64,000 bases of DNA from Blautia schinkii DSM 10518 (GTDB lineage: Bacteria; Bacillota; Clostridia; Lachnospirales; Lachnospiraceae), in the NCBI GenBank assembly GCA_000702025.1, contig JNKJ01000020.1, positions 1 to 64,000 of the forward strand, written 5' to 3'. Below the pieces are notes generated by a model. That model searched no databases, had not been told where the DNA came from, and was given only the letters and a program-made list of their open reading frames with translations. A program made the translations under genes and the position numbers. Every line of letters starts with the position of its first letter. Positions within the stretch are counted from its first letter, which is position 1. Of this stretch, positions 34,208 through 41,882 are shown one piece after another.

Positions 34208-35947
34208 ATGAGGCAACTATATAAAAGCATATTTCAAAGTATTAAAAACAGGATTCTTCTAATTTTCTTTGGCTGTGTGGTGATACCCAGCATTATTTTT
34301 ATTGGGATTTTCATTCACAGCTATTCAAATTATATTCTGGAGAGTACCATCTCAGAGCAGCGGAATGTGCTGCGGGAGATTAACAAAAGTATCAACCAGT
34401 ATTTTACCGGATACAAAGACACCTCCATGAATATTTATTATAACTCCTCCATTATTTCGTATTTAAACGGAGCTGATTATCAGACAAAATCGGATTATAT
34501 CGGCACCTTTCTTTCTGGAATCGTAAATTCCGAAAAATATATTGCTGCCGCAGTCATGCAGGTGGGAGACAATATGTACCAGGCCGGATATCAGTATCTG
34601 GAACTGGAGGACTGGCTGGAGAAAGCACGCCCGGAGATTCTTAGCCGGAAAGGCAGAGTGGTATGGTTTCCAACTGAGCAGTTTAAATGCAGTTATGGAC
34701 AGAAGCCGTATCAGTTTGTAATGGCGAGAGCTGTTAATTCGCCGGAGGAGACTATTGGAGTGCTGCTGTTCTTTGTATCTGCGGATTTGTTTGGAGACTG
34801 CTTTAATAATCCAGCGTTCCAAAAGAAGGACACCGTATTTTATCTGATTTCTGATGATGGTCAGGTGGTTGCAGGCAGTAAGGAGGAGTCTGTAGCATCC
34901 ACTATAGATACGCCGTTATTCCGCCAGGTCCTGGATACAGGGGAAGGCAATTTTGTCTATGAGGACAAAGAAAGCCGGGAAAAAAGTATCGTTGTCTGTG
35001 AGAAATCTGACGTGAGCGGATGGACTTTGATGACGGTTACAGGAGAAAAGGAGGCATACAGCCAGCTTCATACGATTTGGAGGATGGCGGGAATCATTGG
35101 CTGTCTGTATATGGGATTCATGCTGCTGGCGTACTATATTCTTTCCGTGTATGTTTTCCGCCCTGTCAAAAGGCTGGGAAAGGGAATGAAAAGTGTATCC
35201 GCAGGCGAATTCCGCCATATTGAGGAGGAGAAGGAAGGTAAGGGACAGGATGAAATCAGTCATGTAATCCATCGCTATAATGAGATGGTGGACCAGATTG
35301 GGAGGCTGATGGAGGAAATCCGCCGGGAGGAGGAAGCGAAGAATACGGAAAGGCTGAAGGTGCTTTCCATGCAGATAAGCCCTCACTTTGTGTATAATAC
35401 CCTGAATACGATCAAGTGGATGGCAGCGGCAAACCGTCAGGAAAACATCTGCAGAATGATAGAATCACTGATTAAGATGATGGTAAGCGTTACCTATCAT
35501 ACAAATGAAGAGGTCACCGTTAGAGAGGAACTGGAGTTACTGGAATGCTATGTATATATTCAGAAAATGCGCTTTATGAATTTTGAAGTGGAGATCGAGG
35601 TGCCCGAGGAGCTGTTGGACTTAAAGGTAAATAAACTGGTTCTCCAGCCTTTTGTAGAAAATTGTATTCTCTATGCTTTCAAGGATAAGGAGGAGCTGGG
35701 AATCATCAGGATTGGAGCGGAAAAAACGCAGAATGCGCTGGAAATCCGCGTGGAGGATAATGGCTGTGGCTTTGAACCGGACAAAATCAAGCCGTCTTCT
35801 ATAGACAACAGCCGTAATGACCATGTTGGCATCGGAAATGTAAGTGAACGTATCCGGCTCAATTATGGAGAGGATTATGGGGTACATATAGAGAGTAGTT
35901 TAGGAGCAGGCACTACGGTGTATATCCGGCTTCCGCTGCTAAAGTAA
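34208..35947 (+). CDS. YesM-type sensor histidine kinase
   Basis: 579 aa membrane kinase. TM1 (ILLIFFGCVVIPSIIFIGIF), an extracellular sensor region of about 240 aa, TM2 (MAGIIGCLYMGFMLLAYYIL), HAMP, then the His_kinase domain with His393 (SMQISPHFVYNTLNTIKWMA) and HATPase (LQPFVENCILYAF; VEDNGCGF; HVGIGNVSERIRLNYG). The YesM group usually senses sugars or binding-protein complexes and controls nearby CUT1 operons; the response regulator follows directly. Confidence 0.93.
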   Translation: MRQLYKSIFQSIKNRILLIFFGCVVIPSIIFIGIFIHSYSNYILESTISEQRNVLREINKSINQYFTGYKDTSMNIYYNSSIISYLNGADYQTKSDYIGTFLSGIVNSEKYIAAAVMQVGDNMYQAGYQYLELEDWLEKARPEILSRKGRVVWFPTEQFKCSYGQKPYQFVMARAVNSPEETIGVLLFFVSADLFGDCFNNPAFQKKDTVFYLISDDGQVVAGSKEESVASTIDTPLFRQVLDTGEGNFVYEDKESREKSIVVCEKSDVSGWTLMTVTGEKEAYSQLHTIWRMAGIIGCLYMGFMLLAYYILSVYVFRPVKRLGKGMKSVSAGEFRHIEEEKEGKGQDEISHVIHRYNEMVDQIGRLMEEIRREEEAKNTERLKVLSMQISPHFVYNTLNTIKWMAAANRQENICRMIESLIKMMVSVTYHTNEEVTVREELELLECYVYIQKMRFMNFEVEIEVPEELLDLKVNKLVLQPFVENCILYAFKDKEELGIIRIGAEKTQNALEIRVEDNGCGFEPDKIKPSSIDNSRNDHVGIGNVSERIRLNYGEDYGVHIESSLGAGTTVYIRLPLLK

Positions 35948-35967
35948 ATGCATGGACAGTTATAGAG

Positions 35968-36033
35968 ATAAGGCACGGACGGTTTGCAGATAAGGCACGG
36001 ATGGTTTGCAGGTAATCCACAGACCGTTATAAG
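35968..36033. repeat. 22-bp tandem repeat in the kinase-regulator gap
   Basis: Two near-identical 22-base units (ATAAGGCACGGACGGTTTGC at 35,968 and ATAAGGCACGGATGGTTTGC at 35,990) are followed by a degenerate third at 36,012-36,033. Confidence 0.7.
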
Positions 36034-36048
36034 TAAGGGGGAAATGTC

Positions 36049-37530
36049 ATGATAGAGGTTGTGATTGTAGAGGATGAGATGCTGGTGCGGCTTGGGACAA
36101 AGTTATGCCTGGAGGGATACCAGGGAGCTATCCGTGTGGTTGAGGCCTTTGAGTCTGCGGAGGAGGCGCTTGCATATTTCCGGGAGCATACCGCAGATGT
36201 ACTTATTACAGACATTAAGCTTGCCGGAATTTCGGGACTTGATTTGATTCGCGATGTGAAGCCTGACCATCTGCAGATGCGTACTATTGTGCTGAGCTGT
36301 TATGAAGAGTTTGCTTACGCCAGAGAGGCAATGGAACTTGGGGTGGACAAATATCTGCTCAAGCATGAGCTCAGTACGGACGAGCTGTCAAAGGCAGTTA
36401 TGGAATTATACCAGGAGGGCCGGGTGGGACGTGGTTTAAACCGTCCCAATCAACAGGCTGAAGGAGAAAAATATAGTGAAAAGGGCGAAGCATATGTGCT
36501 GGGTTATCTGATATTACGCGGGGAAAAGGATGCCCGAAACAGCGGCCCCGGGCAGATGGATTTTAATATTCTTTCTGAAATCATCCAGAAGTTGATGAAT
36601 GTAGGCAGGCTGGGGGAATGCTTCCTGCGCCATGAGACAGAGATTTTTCTGGTATTCCAGATGGAAAAGGGGACGGCCAGGGAGGAATTTTCTGAGAAAT
36701 TGCGTAATTTTTTTGAACGGTTGTCCCGTAATATTTATAATTATTTTAATAAAAATACGTATCTGTTCCTTTCCGAATATTTTGATACGCTTGCCCAGGT
36801 GCCGGAAATTTTTGAAAGTACAAAGAAAGAAGCTTCCTTGGCGTTTTATTATGAAAAATCCTGGCTGTTCTGGGGTGAAAAGCTTAAGGTACGGTCAGGA
36901 GAGTGCCCTAAGCTAAGACTGGAGACAGAGGGTGCATTTTCCCGGGAATGGTATGCTGCAAGCTGCCGTGCTATCCAAAACTTCTTCTTTGAAGCCAGAA
37001 GATGTCTGGCGGATGTTGTGCAGGTGAAGGCTGAGGCGGTGAAATATTTTTATGCCTTGGAGGAGTGCGCGGCGAATTACATTGGCGGAAAAAAGGAGAT
37101 TTTCTCTGCAAAGGATTATACCAGCATTGATGCATTTGACTCTGCTGCAATGCTGGAGGAATGGCTTTTATCTTTGCTGAAGGAGGCAAAGGAGAGGGTG
37201 CCGGGCTCGAAGGATCAGATATACGGTATCGAAGAATATATCAAGGCCCATTATCAGGAAGAATTAAGCCTTGAGCGTGTATCCGCGGTTTTTCATATGA
37301 GTATGCCTTATTTCTGCCAGTATTTTAAGAAACATATGGGGGTGAATTTTGTATCATACCTGAATGGTCTCAGAATACAGAAGGCAAAGGAGCTTCTGAG
37401 GGACCCGGCGCTTTCTACGGAGCAGGTTGCAGAGGCAATCGGAATTTCAAATCCCAATTATTTCGTGAGACTCTTTAAAAAGCTTACCGGAAACACGGTG
37501 GGGGCTTATCGTAAGAGCTTAAAAATGTGA
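36049..37530 (+). CDS. YesN-type response regulator with AraC DNA-binding domain
   Basis: 493 aa. Receiver domain residues 1-120 with phospho-acceptor Asp55 (DVLITDIKLAGISGLDLI), a long helical middle region and C-terminal AraC helix-turn-helices (LSLERVSAVFHMSMPYFCQY, TEQVAEAIGISNPNYFVRLF). It is expected to activate the importer and glycosidase genes that follow. AAGGGGGAAATGTC precedes ATG 36,049. Confidence 0.93.
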   Translation: MIEVVIVEDEMLVRLGTKLCLEGYQGAIRVVEAFESAEEALAYFREHTADVLITDIKLAGISGLDLIRDVKPDHLQMRTIVLSCYEEFAYAREAMELGVDKYLLKHELSTDELSKAVMELYQEGRVGRGLNRPNQQAEGEKYSEKGEAYVLGYLILRGEKDARNSGPGQMDFNILSEIIQKLMNVGRLGECFLRHETEIFLVFQMEKGTAREEFSEKLRNFFERLSRNIYNYFNKNTYLFLSEYFDTLAQVPEIFESTKKEASLAFYYEKSWLFWGEKLKVRSGECPKLRLETEGAFSREWYAASCRAIQNFFFEARRCLADVVQVKAEAVKYFYALEECAANYIGGKKEIFSAKDYTSIDAFDSAAMLEEWLLSLLKEAKERVPGSKDQIYGIEEYIKAHYQEELSLERVSAVFHMSMPYFCQYFKKHMGVNFVSYLNGLRIQKAKELLRDPALSTEQVAEAIGISNPNYFVRLFKKLTGNTVGAYRKSLKM

Positions 37531-37675
37531 AATATCTTAATATATTGAAATATTATAGGCGGAAAGAAGAAAATTGTGAATAAATTCATGAATTTTCTTT
37601 CTGTCTTTCCCATAATTGAGATGATAAGATAACAATACAGACAACAATAACTTGTATTTATGGGAGGGATGAGAA

Positions 37676-38932
37676 ATGAGCAGAATGAAAAAGCATTTGG
37701 CCCTTTTGGCCGCAGGATGTATGGCTGTCGGAACAATCGGAAGCAGTGTAACCGTGTTTGCGGAGGAAGGTGCTGAGGTAGGCGGAAAGCTGGTCATCTG
37801 GGAGCACACAGCTCAGTTCGAACAGCCGCTGAAGGCAGTGATCGAGGGCTTTAAGGAAAAATATCCAGATGTGGATGTTGAGTATCAGATTAAAACGTCT
37901 GACCAGTATTACAATCTTTTGCAGACAGCTATGCAGGCGGGCGAGGCACCCGATCTGTTCTGGACAAACGGCACAGCTACCACAAATATGCAGGTTTATG
38001 CAGAGCAGGGATTATTAATGGACCTTACCGGAAAGGTTGACTTTTCCCTCTATGATGATACCAGCGCCATGGGTATCTGTACCATCGATGATAAGGTGTA
38101 CGCGACACCAACGGCTGAGGTAGGCGGACGTGCCTGCTTCTATAATAAGGCTATTTTTGAAGAATTAGGGCTATCCGTACCGAAATCCTTCTCAGAATTT
38201 GAAGCAAGCCTTCAGACCATTAAGGATGCAGGATATATCCCGATTGCTTTCTCCGGATCTGACCCTTGGGCAGCATTGTTCCACTTTGAACCACTCCTGG
38301 CAGCTATGCATCTGGATTGGCTGGATGAGTATCTGGAAAAAGGGGAAGTGGATGTTAATGATGCTCGTGTGGTTGAGGTATATAATAAGATGCTTGACTG
38401 GGCAGACAAGGGATACTACGGTACAGGCTACACAGGCGTGGACGAATCCGGTGCATTACTGGCATTCTCAAAGGGAGAGGCTGCTATGTGTATCGAAGGA
38501 ACCTGGAACGTTCAGACTATTCAGGAAAATAACCCGGATCTGCAGCTCGGTGCATTCCAGGTACCAGGTGAGGACGGAACCAAGCCTTTTGTAGGAACAA
38601 GTTCCTGTGGCTTTTCCGTAAGCGCAGACACCGAGAATGAGGCTGCTGCTCTGGCATTTGCTAACTATTTCGCAAGCCTTGACGGACAGAAGCTCTGGAT
38701 TGGTACTTTGGATTCCATTCCTTGTACAAAGGAAATCGTTTCTGAAAATACCGTTATCAATGAGATTGCAGATTTCGATGTGCAGACAGAGAGCTATTAC
38801 AGCATCCTCGGATATTTGGAGGGTGAGGGAGAAAGCCCGAGAAACGTATGGGAAGAGGACCAGTGTAAGATATTTACAGGCGGCATCAGTGTTCAGGATT
38901 TTGTGGATGAACTGGAAGCATTGACTCGTTAG
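37676..38932 (+). CDS. CUT1 sugar ABC binding protein
   Basis: 418 aa SBP_bac_1 protein with the binding-protein fold segments YATPTAEVGGRACFYNKAIF and KGEAAMCIEGTWNVQTIQEN. The signal is ambiguous: LLAAGC at about residues 10-15 resembles a lipobox, but the hydrophobic region continues to an AxA-like site (VTVFAEEG). GGAGGG lies upstream of the ATG. Substrate probably mannose- or rhamnose-containing oligosaccharide, judged only from the downstream hydrolases. Confidence 0.9.
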   Translation: MSRMKKHLALLAAGCMAVGTIGSSVTVFAEEGAEVGGKLVIWEHTAQFEQPLKAVIEGFKEKYPDVDVEYQIKTSDQYYNLLQTAMQAGEAPDLFWTNGTATTNMQVYAEQGLLMDLTGKVDFSLYDDTSAMGICTIDDKVYATPTAEVGGRACFYNKAIFEELGLSVPKSFSEFEASLQTIKDAGYIPIAFSGSDPWAALFHFEPLLAAMHLDWLDEYLEKGEVDVNDARVVEVYNKMLDWADKGYYGTGYTGVDESGALLAFSKGEAAMCIEGTWNVQTIQENNPDLQLGAFQVPGEDGTKPFVGTSSCGFSVSADTENEAAALAFANYFASLDGQKLWIGTLDSIPCTKEIVSENTVINEIADFDVQTESYYSILGYLEGEGESPRNVWEEDQCKIFTGGISVQDFVDELEALTR

Positions 38933-38943
38933 TAAGTGAGGCG

Positions 38944-38980
38944 GGGTGCCACACAGGAATGTGGGGCACCCTATTTTTAT
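38944..38980 (+). terminator. Internal terminator after the binding protein gene
   Basis: GGGTGCC and GGCACCC, with an inner CACA/TGTG pair, are followed by TATTTTTAT. It sits before the first permease gene and likely reduces downstream expression. Confidence 0.75.
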
Positions 38981-39023
38981 CTTATAAGGTGATAAACTCT
39001 ATCTACTTGATTTTGACAGGGGG

Positions 39024-39929
39024 ATGAAGAATTTGAGAAAAAAGAAGGCATATATCGGATTTATTGCGCCGGGCTTTGTGATTTACACGATTTTGATGAT
39101 TATTCCCATCTGCTGTGCGGTATATTACAGCTTTTTTAATTGGAGCGGTATCGGGCCAATGGAATTTATCGGGCTGGACAACTTCAAAAAGCTGTTTACG
39201 GACGCGCGGATGTCGCGGATTTTTTTTAATGCATTAATGAATAACATGAAGTATCTGCTCTGTGTTCTGCTGATCATTACGCCGCTGCAGATATTTTTTG
39301 CCTACATGATCTACATTAAAATCCGGGGACACAAATATGTGCGGCTGATGCTGTTTCTGCCGTATGTGATCAGTACCTCGATTGTGGGTTTTTTCGCCAT
39401 TTTGCTTTTGGACCCGAATATCGGTGTGTTTAACAGCATTCTCGGGGCTATCGGAGGCCAGGATGCAAAAAGGGCATGGCTCGGCGACCCGGATATGGTA
39501 TTTAAAATCTTTGTGGGCGTGGTAATCTGGCAGTGTATTGGTGCCGGTATGATGATTTTTTATGCAAACATGCAGGAAATATCAGATGAGATTATTGAGG
39601 CGGCGGTCATCGACGGGGCCGGAGAAGTAAAAAAATTTTTCTATGTGGTTCTGCCTATGATGAAATCTTCCATGTCTACCAATATTACGCTCAGCGTAAT
39701 CTACGCCCTGACTATGTTCGATATCCCATATATTCTGGTGGGACCGCAGGGCGGAGTGAATAATAAACTGGACTTTGTAAACATGGTATTTTACCGATAT
39801 GCGTTTGGCGGCAGCTATTTCGGCGAGACCTCCATTGGCTTCGGCTCCAGTATCAGTGTGACGATGTTTGTGATCATTATGGTATTCTCGCTGGTGACTT
39901 CGAAGCTTATGCGTCGGTTCGGAGAGTGA
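39024..39929 (+). CDS. CUT1 sugar ABC permease, MalF type
   Basis: 301 aa. First TM AYIGFIAPGFVIYTILMIIP, later EAA loop EIIEAAVIDGAGEVKKFFYV. The start follows GACAGGGGGATGAAG. Pairs with the next permease; no ATPase gene in the cluster. Confidence 0.92.
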   Translation: MKNLRKKKAYIGFIAPGFVIYTILMIIPICCAVYYSFFNWSGIGPMEFIGLDNFKKLFTDARMSRIFFNALMNNMKYLLCVLLIITPLQIFFAYMIYIKIRGHKYVRLMLFLPYVISTSIVGFFAILLLDPNIGVFNSILGAIGGQDAKRAWLGDPDMVFKIFVGVVIWQCIGAGMMIFYANMQEISDEIIEAAVIDGAGEVKKFFYVVLPMMKSSMSTNITLSVIYALTMFDIPYILVGPQGGVNNKLDFVNMVFYRYAFGGSYFGETSIGFGSSISVTMFVIIMVFSLVTSKLMRRFGE

Positions 39930-39930
39930 G

Positions 39931-40797
39931 GTGGTAAGCATGAAAAAAACAGGAAAAAACAAAAAGATTGAAGCCAGGGGTACGCGTTTTGCAAAGAATC
40001 TGATTTCCGTTATTTTGATCACCTATTCGTCACTTTCCATTTTTTTGATAGGAAATACGATTTTGTCATCCTTTAAGACAAAGTCGGATTTGATCAATAA
40101 TACCATTGGCTGGCCGAAGAGCTTCAGCCTGGAAAGCTATCAGATTGTGCTGGGGCAGGAGCATTTTCTAAAATATTTTCTCAACAGTGTGCTGCTGGTG
40201 GGTGGAGCGCTTATCTGTCTGGAACTGGTGGCCTCCATGGTGGCTTACGGGCTCTCCCAATATGAATTTAAAGGCAGGGGGCTTATGCAGTCCTATTTTC
40301 TTGTGGGGCTGATGTTTCCAATCCAGTTGGGAATTCTGCCTTTGTTTGTGATGATGACCAAGGTGCATTTGAACAACAGTCTTTTAGGGCTGGTGTTGAT
40401 ATATACGGCGAATCTCTCGTTCCCGGTGTTTACCTTTTCCCGGTTTTTTAAGGAGTTTCCGGTGTCACTCATTGAGTCGGCAAGGATAGACGGAGCGTCT
40501 GAATTCCAGATTTATGCGCAGATGGTAGTTCCGATTTCAAAGCCCGTTATATTTACGGTGGGGCTTTTAAATTTCGTGCAGCTTTGGAATGATTTCTTTA
40601 TGCCCTTGGTGTTCCTTACCAAGATGGAGGTGCGTACGCTGACACTTGCCGTGTACAATTATTCGGCAAATTTTCTGGCAAATTGGAATAAAATTTTTGC
40701 GGCTGCGACGATTGCATTGATTCCGGTTATAATTATTTATTTTATGTTTTCAGAGCAGATTGTGGCGGGACTTACCGGAGGTTCTGTGAAGGGATGA
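39931..40797 (+). CDS. CUT1 sugar ABC permease, MalG type
   Basis: 288 aa. Segments NTILSSFKTKSDLINNTIGW, MFPIQLGILPLFVMM and EAA loop LIESARIDGASEFQIYAQMV. The annotated first codon is GTG 39,931 right after the stop of the MalF gene; ATG 39,940 after GAGGTGGTAAGC is the more likely start. Confidence 0.92.
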   Translation: MVSMKKTGKNKKIEARGTRFAKNLISVILITYSSLSIFLIGNTILSSFKTKSDLINNTIGWPKSFSLESYQIVLGQEHFLKYFLNSVLLVGGALICLELVASMVAYGLSQYEFKGRGLMQSYFLVGLMFPIQLGILPLFVMMTKVHLNNSLLGLVLIYTANLSFPVFTFSRFFKEFPVSLIESARIDGASEFQIYAQMVVPISKPVIFTVGLLNFVQLWNDFFMPLVFLTKMEVRTLTLAVYNYSANFLANWNKIFAAATIALIPVIIIYFMFSEQIVAGLTGGSVKG

Positions 40798-40841
40798 CGG
40801 CTCGCGAAAATATGACCGCCCAGTGCGGAAGGAGGATAAAT

Positions 40842-41882
40842 ATGACAGTAAGAGAGCGTTTTCGTAAGGTGATGGAGGGGGATGCCTCTGTGGATGAAAG
40901 CCCGGTGATCGAGTGGGCACTCTGGTGGGATGAGACCCTGCGTGAGTGGGAGGCGGCAGGTATGCCGGAGAGGATGAGTGATAACGAAATTTATGAATAT
41001 TTCGGTTTAGATAAGAACACACAGTTTTGGTTCCCTCATTATCAGGATGATTGTCCCCAACCTAAAAGCAAGTACAGCGGTGCGGGTATTGTGGCTGACG
41101 AAAAAGATTATGAACGTTTGCGGAAATTTTTCCTGCCGCAGGATGCAGTACAAAGGATGCGGGGGAAGATTGAGGAGACACTTCCCCTTTATGAGAAGGG
41201 AGAGACAATTGTGTGGTATACGCTCAATGGATTCTTTTGGTTCCCACGGGAGCTTTTCGGGCCGGAGGCACATTTGTATTCCTTTTATGATTATCCCGAA
41301 TTGTATCACAGGATGTGTGAGTACCTGGCAGAGTGGCATATCAAGGTGATTGACGAATTTGCACAATATATGCATGCGGATTTTATGACAATTGCCGAGG
41401 ACATGAGCTATAACATGGGGCCGATGATTTCCGAGGAAATGTTTGAGGAGTTTATGAAGCCGTACTATGAGCGGGTGATACCGGAGATAAAAAAGTACGG
41501 GACCAAGGTTTTTGTAGACACGGACGGCCGGGTGGACAAGGCTGTGCCGTGGTTCCTTAATGCCGGGGTGGACGGGGTTCTGCCGTTGGAGCGTCAGTCA
41601 GGAGTGGATGTGAATGAACTGCGCAGAAAATATCCTGACCTTATGATGATCGGAGGCTTTGATAAGACCTGTATGTTCCGGGGAAGGGAGGCCATCCGAC
41701 AGGAGGTTGAACGTCTGCTTCCGGTTATCAGAAGCGGAAGGTATCTCATTGGTATGGACCATCAGACACCTCCGGGCACTACCATGGAGGATTACCGTTA
41801 TTATCTTTCCCTGCTCCGCGAATATGGGAAGCAGGTGTGCAAAGGAGGGCATCATGAAGAAGGATATCATGAAAAAGGCTAA
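40842..41882 (+). CDS. URO-D superfamily protein lacking the usual His-Cys-Gly motif
   Basis: 346 aa, resembling uroporphyrinogen decarboxylase/methyltransferase (MtaA/CmuA-like) proteins. Segments: MTVRERFRKVMEGD, GFFWFPRELFGPEAHLYSFY and FVDTDGRVDKAVPWFLNAGV. Corrinoid methyltransferases of this fold have a zinc-binding HxCG-type motif where this protein has DTDG, so methyl transfer by that mechanism is doubtful. AAGGAGG precedes ATG 40,842. The gene lies between sugar permeases and glycosidases and its end overlaps the rhamnosidase gene by 29 bases, so a role in sugar or aglycone metabolism is likely but unknown. Confidence 0.75.
   Translation: MTVRERFRKVMEGDASVDESPVIEWALWWDETLREWEAAGMPERMSDNEIYEYFGLDKNTQFWFPHYQDDCPQPKSKYSGAGIVADEKDYERLRKFFLPQDAVQRMRGKIEETLPLYEKGETIVWYTLNGFFWFPRELFGPEAHLYSFYDYPELYHRMCEYLAEWHIKVIDEFAQYMHADFMTIAEDMSYNMGPMISEEMFEEFMKPYYERVIPEIKKYGTKVFVDTDGRVDKAVPWFLNAGVDGVLPLERQSGVDVNELRRKYPDLMMIGGFDKTCMFRGREAIRQEVERLLPVIRSGRYLIGMDHQTPPGTTMEDYRYYLSLLREYGKQVCKGGHHEEGYHEKG

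Noticed and set aside
35968-36033. Possible CRISPR-like repeats
   Set aside because: Units are directly adjacent without spacers and only two to three copies exist.
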